Origin: Amycolatopsis orientalis DSM 40040 = KCTC 9412
Lineage (GTDB): Bacteria > Actinomycetota > Actinomycetes > Mycobacteriales > Pseudonocardiaceae
Reading direction: 5' to 3'
Assembly: GCF_000478275.1 (NCBI RefSeq)
Contig: NZ_ASJB01000064.1
Coordinates: 310,001 to 374,000 of the forward strand
DNA: 64,000 nucleotides
Below, one piece after another: positions 53,235-61,629 of this stretch. Made by a program: the position numbers and the translations under genes. The number at the start of each line of letters is the position of its first letter. The first letter of the stretch is position 1. The notes beneath the pieces were generated by a model that saw only the letters and a list, made by a program, of their open reading frames with translations, was not told the DNA's origin and made no database searches.

Positions 53235-54110
53235 GTGGGCCTGGACCTGTACAAGCTGAACCACCTCATCGCCGTCGCCGAAGAAGGCAGCTTCACCCGC
53301 GCGGCGACCCGGCTGCACCTGAGCCAGCAGGCGCTGTCGACCTCGGTGCGCACGCTCGAGCGGGAAGTCGGCGTCCCCCTGCTCGAGCGGAGCGCCACCG
53401 GGGTCACCGTCCTCCCTGCCGGACAGGCTCTGATCGCCGACGCCCGCCTCCTTCACGGCATCGCCGACTCCGCCGTCCGGCGCGCCCGCCGCATCGGCCG
53501 GGGCGAAGCCGAACGCCTCCGCATCGGCCACACCCCCGCCGTCACCGGCGACGAGGTCACCGCCCTCCTGCGCGAACACCAGACCGACCCCGACCTGATC
53601 ATCGACGTCAACCAGCGCTACCCCGACGAACTCACCGCGCAACTACTCGGCGGACAGCTCGACCTCGGCCTCGGCCGGGCACTCACCCCCGCACACGGCC
53701 TGATCGGCACCACCCTGATCCGGCAACGGCTCAACATCGCCGTCGCCGCGGCACACCCGCTCGCCGAACGCGCCGAAGTCCGGCTGAAGGACATCGAAGG
53801 CGAGGAGATCACCGTCTGGGGACACCCCGGCCGGTCCGGCTACACCGATCTGCTCGTCAACCTCTGCCGCGACGCCGGATTCGAGCCCCGCGTCCACCGC
53901 AACCCCATCCAGGGCACGCCGCCGGTCACCGCCGTACTCGACACCCACGGCGTCGCCTTCGTGACCGCCCCACCCGGACCGGCGGCAGGCGGCGCGGTCC
54001 AGGTCAAGGAGCTACAGCCGCCGGTCCACGTACCCCTTCAGGCGCTCTGGCCCCAGCACAGCACTTCCGACGCCCGCCAAGCCTTCCTCGCATCCGTCCA
54101 AGGCTTCTAG
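53235..54110 (+). CDS. LysR family regulator
   Basis: 291 residues from GTG 53235. Winged HTH: LYKLNHLIAVAEEGSFTRAATRLHLSQQALSTSVRTLEREVGVPLLERSATGVTVLPAG; the PBP2-like effector domain follows from about residue 90 (RLRIGHTPAVTGDEVTALLREHQ). Its 3' end overlaps the convergent MarR gene by 4 nt. The likely target is the SDR gene just upstream. Confidence 0.88.
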   Translation: MGLDLYKLNHLIAVAEEGSFTRAATRLHLSQQALSTSVRTLEREVGVPLLERSATGVTVLPAGQALIADARLLHGIADSAVRRARRIGRGEAERLRIGHTPAVTGDEVTALLREHQTDPDLIIDVNQRYPDELTAQLLGGQLDLGLGRALTPAHGLIGTTLIRQRLNIAVAAAHPLAERAEVRLKDIEGEEITVWGHPGRSGYTDLLVNLCRDAGFEPRVHRNPIQGTPPVTAVLDTHGVAFVTAPPGPAAGGAVQVKELQPPVHVPLQALWPQHSTSDARQAFLASVQGF

Positions 54111-54586
54111 CCCGGCCGAGCCTCAGCGGCGCCGGCACGCCGGTCGTGGTGATCCAGCAGCTTCGCCAGCAGCTCGGTGAACCGCTCCCGTTCCTCGGGT
54201 GACAGCGGCGCCAGCAGCTCTTCCTGACGCTCCGCGAGCTGCTTCTCCAGCCGCCGCAACTGCCGTTTGCCCGCGGTGGTCAGCGAGATGACGTTCCGCC
54301 GCCGGTCCGCGGGATCCGGGGCGCGCTCGACCAGTTCGCGCTCGGCGAGCTCGTTGATCGTCGCGACCATCTCGCTGACGTGGATGCCGCTACGGCGGCC
54401 CAGCTCGGCCTGACTGGCCGGCCCGAACTCCTCCAGCGTCGCCAGCACGCGGTAGTGGTACCCCCGCGCGTGGACGGCGGAGAATCCCTCGGTCACCAGG
54501 CGATGCGCGTGGTTCGCGGACTGCGTGAGCAGCCAGCTGGGCAGCTCCTGCCACCGGGGATGCGTCTCTTCCGAAGGGGCCTCCAT
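54107..54586 (-). CDS. MarR family regulator
   Basis: 159 residues. Winged helix: YRVLATLEEFGPASQAELGRRSGIHVSEMVATINELAERELVERAPDPADRRRNVISLTTAGKRQL. Divergent from an epoxide hydrolase gene, with two identically built inverted repeats (7-N9-7) in the 113-nt spacer, so it represses the hydrolase and itself. Confidence 0.9.
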   Translation of the reverse strand: MEAPSEETHPRWQELPSWLLTQSANHAHRLVTEGFSAVHARGYHYRVLATLEEFGPASQAELGRRSGIHVSEMVATINELAERELVERAPDPADRRRNVISLTTAGKRQLRRLEKQLAERQEELLAPLSPEERERFTELLAKLLDHHDRRAGAAEARPG

Positions 54587-54601
54587 GTGACCAGTCTAAC
54601 G

Positions 54602-54666
54602 AATCGTTGGGCGGCCGAACGATTCCGGTATCGTTGGGGCACCAAACGTTGGGCGCATGAACGTTT
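54602..54666. promoter_or_regulatory. Two MarR operators
   Basis: AATCGTT-N9-AACGATT (54602-54624) and AAACGTT-N9-AACGTTT (54644-54666) are both perfect inverted repeats of the same geometry, 42 bp apart centre to centre (four helical turns), between the MarR gene and the epoxide hydrolase gene. Confidence 0.8.
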
Positions 54667-54699
54667 ATGTGCCGAATAAACCACCGGGAGCCCGAGACC

Positions 54700-55785
54700 A
54701 TGATCAAGCCCTACCGCGTCGACATCCCCCAGGCCGACCTCGATGACCTCAACGACCGGCTCGCCCGCACCCGCTGGCCGAACGAGGTCGCCGACGCCGG
54801 CTGGGACTACGGCTTCCCGCTAAGCCGGCTCAAGGAACTTGCCGAGCACTGGAGAACCGGCTACGACTGGCGCGCCCATGAAGCCCGGCTCAACGAACTT
54901 CCCCACTTCACCACCGAGATAGAAGGCCAGAACATCCACTTCGTACACGTCCGGTCCGCGAACCCGGACGCGCTCGCGCTGATCCTCACCCACGGCTGGC
55001 CCGGATCGTTCCTGGAGTTCCTCGACGTGATCGGGCCGCTCTCACGCGACTTCCACCTGGTGATCCCGTCCATCCCGGGATACGGCTTCTCCGGCCCGAC
55101 CCACGAACGCGGCTGGGACATCACGCGGATCGCCCGGGCCTGGGCCGAACTGATGCGCCGCCTCGGATACGACCGCTACGGCGCTCAGGGCGGCGACTTC
55201 GGCTCGGGCATCTCGACGGCGCTCGGCGCGGTGGCTCCCGACCGGGTCATCGGGGTGCACGTCAACTATCTGCCGACCCGGCCGGATCCGGACGCCGGGG
55301 TCGAACTGTCCGAAGAGGACGAAGCCCGCCTCGACAAGGTCCGGCGGCTGATGGCCAATCGCCCGCCGTACCAGGCACTACAGGCCGCCACTCCGCAGAC
55401 CATCGGCTACGCGCTGACCGACTCGCCGGTCGGCCAGCTGGCCTGGATCGCCGAGCGCTTCGCACAGTGGACGGATCCCCGTTCGCCGATCAGCGACGAC
55501 CGGATGCTCACCGACATCTCGCTGTACTGGCTGACCGCCACCGCGGCTTCATCGGCACGACTGCACCACGACGCCCCGCGCGGCACAGTGGAGTGCCCGG
55601 TACCACTCGGCGTGGCGGTGTTCCCGCACGACATCACGCAATCGGTGCGACCACTGGCCGAGCGGCTGTACGACATTAGGCACTGGTCCGAGTTCGAGCG
55701 CGGTGGGCACTTCGCCGCGATGGAGGTCCCTGGCCTGCTCGCCGAGGACATCCGGAAGTTCTTCCTCGGCCTGCTGAAAAAGTAG
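54700..55785 (+). CDS. Epoxide hydrolase (alpha/beta-hydrolase)
   Basis: 361 residues from ATG 54700, after GGGAG. The N-terminal EHN domain (IPQADLDDLNDRLARTRWPNE ... LKELAEHWRTGYDWRAHEARLNELPHFTTEI) is typical of juvenile-hormone-type epoxide hydrolases. The oxyanion motif is THGWPGSFLEF, the nucleophile Asp lies in AQGGDFGS, and the catalytic His is in GGHFAAME. It opens epoxides to diols in the cytoplasm. Controlled by the divergent MarR repressor. Confidence 0.9.
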   Translation: MIKPYRVDIPQADLDDLNDRLARTRWPNEVADAGWDYGFPLSRLKELAEHWRTGYDWRAHEARLNELPHFTTEIEGQNIHFVHVRSANPDALALILTHGWPGSFLEFLDVIGPLSRDFHLVIPSIPGYGFSGPTHERGWDITRIARAWAELMRRLGYDRYGAQGGDFGSGISTALGAVAPDRVIGVHVNYLPTRPDPDAGVELSEEDEARLDKVRRLMANRPPYQALQAATPQTIGYALTDSPVGQLAWIAERFAQWTDPRSPISDDRMLTDISLYWLTATAASSARLHHDAPRGTVECPVPLGVAVFPHDITQSVRPLAERLYDIRHWSEFERGGHFAAMEVPGLLAEDIRKFFLGLLKK

Positions 55786-55885
55786 TCTGGCCGGCCTCGT
55801 GGCTGGTCTTCTTTGGATGATTGAGTGGTTTCAACCGTTCCGCGGCGGTATAGGTCGTTATACACTTCAAGAGGATCACTGAATT

Positions 55886-55919
55886 ACCGGAAGTTCGGCC
55901 GTCTCGACCGACTTCCGGT
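55886..55919. terminator. Hairpin downstream of the epoxide hydrolase
   Basis: ACCGGAAGT (55886-55894) and ACTTCCGGT (55911-55919) are perfect inverted copies, and the inner bases extend the stem (CGG/CCG) across a one-base bulge. It lies 100 nt after the hydrolase stop. The rest of 55786-56058 shows no coding signal. Confidence 0.5.
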
Positions 55920-56058
55920 CCTCCAAGATCCACTGCTTGGCGTTCTCGATGTGCCGAGGCATCGGGGTGCTGCCTCGTCGGCCTCCGCCACCGCCAGGGC
56001 CTCACAGACGGTCAGTCTCTCCCCTCCCCCGGCCGGGTTTAGCGAAGGTGCTTGTCGT

Positions 56059-57192
56059 TCAGCCGAGCGCTGCGATCAGCCCGATCGTCAGCGACGTCCT
56101 CTCCGGAATGTGCGCGACGAGCACGTGTTCGTCGCGGGCGTGGGCACCGCCGCCGACCGCGCCGAGCCCGTCGAGCACCGGACGGCCCAAGGCGGACACG
56201 AAGTTGCCGTCGCTCGCGCCGCCCACGGCGGTCTCCTCCAAGTCCCAGCCGTGTCCGGCAGCGACCGTCCGCGCCTTCGCGAAAAGCTCCCGCGACGGGT
56301 CGTTGGGGGTCATCGGCGGACGGTTCCACTCCCCGTCGACCGAAACCGTCACCCGCGGCTCGCTGGCGGCCAGTTCCGCGAACACCGTGTCGATGCGGTC
56401 CATTTCGGACGATTCGGCGACGCGGACGTCGACGCCGCAGGTCGCGTGACCCGCTGTCACGTTTCGCCCGGTGCCACCGGAGATGGTGCCGACGTTGACC
56501 GTGGTGCCGTGTTCACGGGAGCCCGCGACGGCGAGCCGCCCGACGATCTCGGCGAGCGCGTGGATCGCGCTCGCACCCGCGTACGGATCCAGTCCCGCAT
56601 GCGCCTCGACGCCGGCGACAGCCACGTCGAACAGGCCGACTCCTTTCCGCGCGGTCTTGAGCTTGCCGTCCAGCGACGCCTCGAAGACGAGCGTGGCGAG
56701 TGCTCCCTCGCTCGCGGCTTCGATATGCGGCCGGGAGAACGGGCTGCCGATCTCCTCGTCGCCGTTGAAGAGGAACTTGACCGTCGGATGCGGAAGCCCG
56801 AGTTCGCGAAGGCCCCGCAGCGCCCAGACCGACTGCACCAGGCCGAGCTTCATGTCGAACGCGCCGGGTCCGGTGATCCGGCCGTCCTCGGCGGTGTACG
56901 GCCACCCGGCCAGGGTTCCGGTGGGCCAGACCGTGTCGTAGTGGCTCAGCAGCAGCACCGTTCCCGGCGTCGTTCCCGGATAGGTCAGTTCGAGGACGTC
57001 GCCGCGGACCGGGTCGGTGTGCCTGGCTTCGACGCCTGGGGTGCCGAGCCGCTCGAAGACCCAGGCGCGGAGCGCGTCGAGTCCTTTGTCGAGCATCGGT
57101 TTGTCGTAGCTGTGCGTCTCCAGTTCGACGATCGTCCTGAGGTCGTCGAGCATCGCGGGCAGGGCCGCGCGGGACCATTCGGTGGGTGACAA
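56059..57192 (-). CDS. M20-family carboxypeptidase (carboxypeptidase G2-like)
   Basis: 377 residues from TTG 57192, following GAAAGGA. Metal motifs in order: SHYDTVWPTG (His and Asp), GAFDMKLG (bridging Asp), NGDEEIGS (catalytic Glu pair), and the late His in GGGAHARDEH. A dimerisation domain (AGVEAHAGLDPYAGASAIHALAEI) is inserted. Closest known layout is glutamate carboxypeptidase G2, which removes glutamate from folates and p-aminobenzoyl-glutamate. The AbgT gene lies just 11 nt upstream. Confidence 0.88.
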   Translation of the reverse strand: MSPTEWSRAALPAMLDDLRTIVELETHSYDKPMLDKGLDALRAWVFERLGTPGVEARHTDPVRGDVLELTYPGTTPGTVLLLSHYDTVWPTGTLAGWPYTAEDGRITGPGAFDMKLGLVQSVWALRGLRELGLPHPTVKFLFNGDEEIGSPFSRPHIEAASEGALATLVFEASLDGKLKTARKGVGLFDVAVAGVEAHAGLDPYAGASAIHALAEIVGRLAVAGSREHGTTVNVGTISGGTGRNVTAGHATCGVDVRVAESSEMDRIDTVFAELAASEPRVTVSVDGEWNRPPMTPNDPSRELFAKARTVAAGHGWDLEETAVGGASDGNFVSALGRPVLDGLGAVGGGAHARDEHVLVAHIPERTSLTIGLIAALG

Positions 57193-57203
57193 GGGAATCC
57201 TTT

Positions 57204-58748
57204 CTAGCGGACAGGGGCGCCGGGGCCGAGCGGGATGCCGAACACCCAGAACACGAAGAACAGCAACGTCCACACCACGAGCAGCGCGAACGAAAGCGGC
57301 ACCGTCATCGAGAAGAGCGTGCCGATACCGGCCGAACGCCGGTAGCGCTGGAGGAAGCCCAGCGCCATCACGAAGTACGGGCTCATCGGCGTGATCGCGT
57401 TGGTGCACGAGTCCGCGATGCGGTAGAGGGCCTGGGTGGTCTCGGGCGGGATGTCGAGCAGCATCAGCATCGGCACGAACACCGGACCGATCAGGGCCCA
57501 CTGCGCCGATCCGCTGGTGACGATCAGGTTCACCAGGGTCACCACCACCAGGATGCCCAGCATGATGACCGGACCGGAGACGCCGGCGGATTTGAGCAGT
57601 TCCGCGCCGTTGATGGCGGTGATCTCGCCGATCCCGGTCCACTTGAAGTAGGCCAGGAACTGGGAGATGGCGAAGAACAGCACCAGGATCGGCGCCATCT
57701 CGCGGAATCCGTGCGCCATGAACCCGGGGATGTCGCGGCTGCTGGTCACCGTTCCGGCGACCTTGCCGTACGCCCAGCCCGCGGCCAGGAAGCCGAGCGC
57801 CAGGAAGATCGAGATGGAGGTCAGCAGCGGTGATTCGACGAGGCTTCCGCCCTTGCCCCGCAACGGGGACGACGAGGGCAGCACCGCCAGCACCAGTGCG
57901 AGCACGAAGACGACCAGCGCGATGAGCGCGGCGAGCAGGCCCCGCCGTTCCTGGCGGCCGAGTTCGAGCGAGCCGAGGTCGTCCTCGTCGGCGTCGTCGT
58001 CGACGGGCATCGCTTCCGCGCGCCGCGCGAGCACCTTCTCGGTCACGAGGGTGATCACCGCGGCGAGTACGACCGACGAGGCCAGCGAGAAGAAGTAGTT
58101 GGACAGCGGGGTGACCACGTAGGCCGGGTCGATCGTGTGCGCCGCCGCCGTGGTGAGCCCGGAGAGGATGGCGTCGGTCGGCGTGATCAGCGGACTCGCG
58201 TCGTACCCGGCGGAGATGGACACGAACGCGACCACGATGCCGAGGATCGGGCTCCGGCCCACCGCGCGGAAGGCCAGCGCCCCCAACGGGATCAGCACCA
58301 CGTACGCGGCGTCGGAGGCGACGTGGGAGACCATCCCGGTGAACGCCAGCGCGAAGGTGACCCAGCGCGGAGACACCTTCGAGACGCCGGAGCGGAGGAC
58401 CGCGGCGAGCAGGCCGGACCGCTCGGCGACCGCCACCCCGAGCATGACCACCAGGATCGTGCCCAGCGGCGGGAACGAGGTGTAATTCTTGACCGCGTCG
58501 GTGACCATCATCCGCACGCCCTCGCCGGACAGCAGATTCTTCGCCTCGACGGCCTTGCCGGTCGCCGGGTTCAGCGCCGACACGCCGGCCTCGCTCAAGC
58601 CCCAGCTGGCCAGCGCCAGCACCCCGCTCAGGAGAACGAACAGCCAGAACGGATGCGGCAGCTTGTTGCCGACGCGCTCGACGACGTCGAGGCCGCGCAG
58701 CAGGAGGTTCATCGGACGTGAGGACGCTCTGGTCTGGCCGGCACTCAA
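57204..58748 (-). CDS. AbgT family transporter
   Basis: 514 residues from TTG 58748, preceded by AAAGGAG. About ten to twelve membrane helices. AbgT signatures: NKLPHPFWLFVLLSGVLA, SYTSFPPL-like NYTSFPPLGTILVVMLGVAVAERSG, SAGYDASPLITPTDAIL, and NLIVTSGSAQWALIGPVFVPMLMLLDIPPETTQALYRIADSCTNAITPMSPYF. Family members import p-aminobenzoyl-glutamate or export sulfonamides. Paired with a carboxypeptidase-G2-like hydrolase, import and cleavage are favoured. Confidence 0.9.
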   Translation of the reverse strand: MSAGQTRASSRPMNLLLRGLDVVERVGNKLPHPFWLFVLLSGVLALASWGLSEAGVSALNPATGKAVEAKNLLSGEGVRMMVTDAVKNYTSFPPLGTILVVMLGVAVAERSGLLAAVLRSGVSKVSPRWVTFALAFTGMVSHVASDAAYVVLIPLGALAFRAVGRSPILGIVVAFVSISAGYDASPLITPTDAILSGLTTAAAHTIDPAYVVTPLSNYFFSLASSVVLAAVITLVTEKVLARRAEAMPVDDDADEDDLGSLELGRQERRGLLAALIALVVFVLALVLAVLPSSSPLRGKGGSLVESPLLTSISIFLALGFLAAGWAYGKVAGTVTSSRDIPGFMAHGFREMAPILVLFFAISQFLAYFKWTGIGEITAINGAELLKSAGVSGPVIMLGILVVVTLVNLIVTSGSAQWALIGPVFVPMLMLLDIPPETTQALYRIADSCTNAITPMSPYFVMALGFLQRYRRSAGIGTLFSMTVPLSFALLVVWTLLFFVFWVFGIPLGPGAPVR

Positions 58749-58829
58749 CGGTGTGGCTCCTTTCCGTGGGCGGGCTCATTACAAACTCACGCGAACGAAT
58801 AGTGCAACCGTTTACTGATAGACGCACAG

Positions 58830-58860
58830 ATCAGTCACATGGCTGCAAGTTATGACTGAT
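58830..58860. promoter_or_regulatory. Operator between AbgT and Lrp-type genes
   Basis: ATCAGTCA (58830-58837) and TGACTGAT (58853-58860) are perfect inverted repeats with a 15-bp spacer, ending 11 nt before the Lrp-type GTG. The right arm abuts TACATT (58860-58865), a candidate -10 for a leaderless message. Confidence 0.65.
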
Positions 58861-58871
58861 ACATTCATCCG

Positions 58872-59879
58872 GTGTTGACCGAACCCGACCTCGACCTGAT
58901 CGCGGCGCTTCAGGTCGCCCCACGCGCCTCGGTCGCCGTACTCGCCGAGGCCCTGGGCGTATCCGCCAGCACGGTGGGACGGCGGCTGCTCCGGCTCGAG
59001 GAGCAGCGGATCCTGCGGGTGATCGGCCAGGTCGACTGGACGGCCAGGGCGCGGGGCAACCCGCGGCATGTGTGGGTCACGACCGAACCGGGCGCGTCGG
59101 GCTCAGCGGCGAAGGCGCTCGCCCGGTTTCCCGAAGTCCAGCTCGCGGCGGAGACGGCGGGCCGCTCCGACGTCTATCTCGCCGTGCACGTCCCGGACCG
59201 CGCCCAAACGCGCGAACTACTCGCCGAGCGGATTCCCGGTGTCCCCGGCGTGGCGGGCACGCATTCGGAACTCGTGCTGCGCGCACTGACCAGGGCCCAT
59301 TCCTGGCGCCTGCACCGGCTGAGCGAGGACCAGCACGAAATCCTCTCCCGTGAGCTGGTCACGCCCGACCCGTCCGGGAGTTTCGACGCCGACAAGGCCG
59401 GCCCCGACGAGCGGCGGCTCATCGGCCTGATGGCCGGGAACGGAAGGATCACCGCCGCCGAGGCCGGCCGGATGCTGAACCTCAGTCAGTCCACGGCCTA
59501 CCGGCTGATCCAGTCGACGCTGCGGCGTGGCGTCGTCCGGCCGCGCGTGGAGGTCGAACCGGCGCAACTCGGCTACGAACTGGAGGCGGTCATCGCGCTG
59601 ACCATCGCCCCGGGCGCCATCCAGACGGTGGCCGAGGAGCTGGCCCGGCATCCGTCGGCCCGGTACGTGTCGATCGTCGCGGGCACCGCTTCGGTCATCC
59701 ACCAGGGCGTGTTCCGGAACGAGGACGAGATGGCCGACTTCCTCACCCGCGACCTCGCTCCCCTGCCCGGCATCACCGCCCTGCAGGTCTCCGTCGTGCT
59801 GCGCATGCTGCGCCGGTACTGGCTCTACCGCGAGGACGGCAGATTCGCGGCTGCCCCAAGGACCGAGAGTGGAAATTAG
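58872..59879 (+). CDS. Double-headed Lrp/AsnC family regulator
   Basis: 335 residues, about twice the usual Lrp length. First HTH LDLIAALQVAPRASVAVLAEALGVSASTVGRRLLRLEEQRILRVIGQVDW with its own RAM-like half (AKALARFPEVQLAAETAGRSDVYLAVHVPDR). Second HTH DERRLIGLMAGNGRITAAEAGRMLNLSQSTAYRLIQSTLRRGVVRPR and second ligand half. It lies divergent from the AbgT/carboxypeptidase operon across an inverted repeat and probably controls it. The stop codon touches the second MITE-like copy. Confidence 0.88.
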   Translation: MLTEPDLDLIAALQVAPRASVAVLAEALGVSASTVGRRLLRLEEQRILRVIGQVDWTARARGNPRHVWVTTEPGASGSAAKALARFPEVQLAAETAGRSDVYLAVHVPDRAQTRELLAERIPGVPGVAGTHSELVLRALTRAHSWRLHRLSEDQHEILSRELVTPDPSGSFDADKAGPDERRLIGLMAGNGRITAAEAGRMLNLSQSTAYRLIQSTLRRGVVRPRVEVEPAQLGYELEAVIALTIAPGAIQTVAEELARHPSARYVSIVAGTASVIHQGVFRNEDEMADFLTRDLAPLPGITALQVSVVLRMLRRYWLYREDGRFAAAPRTESGN

Positions 59880-60267
59880 AGTTAGATCAGATATGGCGTG
59901 ATCGGCTCTCTGCCGTGAAGGTCCCCTTACCTACCCTCAAGGTAGCGAAGGAGGCCTTCACTACCTGGCGACCTACGCGGGACTCCCTCACGAGACCGGG
60001 GCCTGTCCGCAAAGGACAGTTTTCGGCGACTCGGCGTCCGGTTGAGGCCTAAGGCACGTTCCCGAACGGGGTCGTGAGTGGCAAAGAGCGTTCTAACGCT
60101 CCTTGCCACTCACGACCACCTCGCGAAAACACGCAAAAGGCCCAAGTCGGACACTTATCTTCAGAAAAGTGTCTCTTATGGACACTCGGAGCCGCGGCCC
60201 GGTTTCCGTAAGCCAGTCTGGCCCCTCGCCTGAGCACGACACCTTTGCCTTACCTCTCAACAGAACC
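59880..60267. repeat. MITE-like non-coding repeat, copy 2
   Basis: Same order of blocks as 8225-8618, with scattered substitutions and a short insertion near 60178. The right end (60241-60267) keeps the motif seen in copy 1 (in reverse GGTTCTGTTGAGAGGTAA then GGCAAAG). The left end is degraded and abuts the Lrp-type stop codon. The internal hairpin is at 60071-60116. No gene is present in 59880-60328. Confidence 0.75.
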
Positions 60268-60328
60268 GCTTGGGCGCCAGCGGGCAAGCAGGCGAAGTCC
60301 CGTTCGCGGTACGGGGCCGTGACGCGGT

Positions 60329-60874
60329 TCAAAGCCCAGTCACTCCCCTCTCCCGCAGCGCGAGCCGCAGCGCCCGAAGGCCGTAGTGAAGCCGGGACCG
60401 GACGGTTCCGGGTGGCACGTCCATCATGATGGCCAGTTCGGTGACCGATTGCCCCATGTAATAGGCGCGGACCAGTACGTTCCGGTGGTCCGGTGTCAGC
60501 TGGGTGAGCGCGTCGGCGACCAGCCACGAGGTCAAGGCGGACTCGGTGGGGTCGGCTCGCCTGCCTTCCGGCACCCGTTCCGAGCCGACCTCCCGGCGGG
60601 CACGGGCGCTGCGGCGGTCGTCGATGACGATATTGCGGGCCACCGTGTAGAGCCATGCCCGCGCCGCCGCGACCTCTTCCTCCAGGATCCGCGGGTTCTT
60701 CCACGCCCGCAACAAGGTCTCCTGCACAACGTCCTGCGCCAGCTGCTCGTCGCCGGTGAGATGGCGTACGTAGCGGAGGAGGGGTACCGCGTTCGCGTCG
60801 TGCAGGGCGCACAACAGCGCCGTGTGACTCTGGTTGATGACGCACCTCCTACGCCCGGTGGAACGTCGGTTCAC
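60329..60874 (-). CDS. ECF-type sigma factor
   Basis: Up to 181 residues. Region 2 (LLRYVRHLTGDEQLAQDVVQETLLRAWKNP, then ARAWLYTVARNIVIDDRRSARAR) and region 4 (LTPDHRNVLVRAYYMGQSVTELAIMMDVPPGTVRSRLHYGLRALR) are intact, similar to ECF factors of the SigJ/SigK-like actinobacterial type. The start is uncertain: GTG 60874 lies inside the crotonase gene end, whereas the ideal GGAGG site at about 60849 precedes an ATC codon (60836-60838) rather than a normal start. Last gene of the right-edge operon. Confidence 0.8.
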   Translation of the reverse strand: MNRRSTGRRRCVINQSHTALLCALHDANAVPLLRYVRHLTGDEQLAQDVVQETLLRAWKNPRILEEEVAAARAWLYTVARNIVIDDRRSARARREVGSERVPEGRRADPTESALTSWLVADALTQLTPDHRNVLVRAYYMGQSVTELAIMMDVPPGTVRSRLHYGLRALRLALRERGVTGL

Positions 60875-61619
60875 GCTTGGCGAGGAACGCCGCCGTACCT
60901 TCGCGCATATCCGGTGTCGTGAACGCCTCCCGGAACGCGGCCAACTCGATGTCCAGTCCTTGAAGGACATCTCGACCGCGGGCGGCGTTGATCACCGTCT
61001 TGCACAGCGTGACCGCGGCGGGTGAGTTCGCCGCGATCCGGACGAGGGTCCGGTGGGCCGCGTCGAGCATCTCCTCCCTGCTGTCGAAGATCTCGTTGAC
61101 CAGCCCGATCCGGTTCGCCTCCACCGCATCCACGTGGCGGCCGGAATAGATCAGCTCACGGGCCCGCGCCGGGCCGATGAGCCGTTGCAACCGGACACAG
61201 CCGCCGAACCCGGGGATCAGGCCGAGCAGCACTTCCGGCTGGCCGAATACCGCTTTACGGGTCGCGTAGATGAAGTCGGCCGCCAGTGCCAGCTCGCATC
61301 CGCCGCCTAGGGCGTATCCGTCCACGCAGGCCACGACGGGGACGGGAAGGTGTTCCAGCAGATTCATCACGGCCTGGCCGAGCCTGCCGAATTCCTCTCC
61401 CTCGTCCGGTGTCATGGCCGCCATTTCTCGGATGTCCGCACCGGCGACGAACGCCGGTCCGGGCGCGGCGGTCAGGATCATCGGTTTGGTCACGCGGGCG
61501 AGAAAGTCCCGCAGTTCGCCGAGTGCCCGCCGGGACAGGGCGTTTCGGGCGGCGGGACGGGTGATGGTCAGGGTGACGACGTTCTCGGTCTCCCGGATGT
61601 CGAGCGTCTCGTAGTCCAC
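60849..61619 (-). CDS. Enoyl-CoA hydratase/isomerase (crotonase) family protein
   Basis: 256 residues from GTG 61619 with GAGGAG 6 nt upstream. The CoA/oxyanion blocks are FVAGADIREMAAM and CVDGYALGGGCELALAADFIYATRKAVFGQPEVLLGLIPGFGGCVRL, where the family's catalytic Glu lies in QPEV. The C-terminal TTPDMREGTAAFLAKREPTF is standard. It should act on an acyl-thioester; in this operon the acyl group may come from the adenylation protein two genes upstream. Confidence 0.88.
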   Translation of the reverse strand: MDYETLDIRETENVVTLTITRPAARNALSRRALGELRDFLARVTKPMILTAAPGPAFVAGADIREMAAMTPDEGEEFGRLGQAVMNLLEHLPVPVVACVDGYALGGGCELALAADFIYATRKAVFGQPEVLLGLIPGFGGCVRLQRLIGPARARELIYSGRHVDAVEANRIGLVNEIFDSREEMLDAAHRTLVRIAANSPAAVTLCKTVINAARGRDVLQGLDIELAAFREAFTTPDMREGTAAFLAKREPTFHRA

Positions 61620-61629
61620 AGTGAACTCC

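Noticed and set aside
57193..58827. An open frame continuing upstream of the M20 peptidase, giving a 922-codon ORF
   Set aside because: The extra part is a frame-shifted shadow of AbgT; the ribosome site and family start support TTG 57192.
60093..60845. A 250-codon minus-strand frame
   Set aside because: A shadow of the ECF sigma factor in another frame, running into the repeat; no protein similarity.
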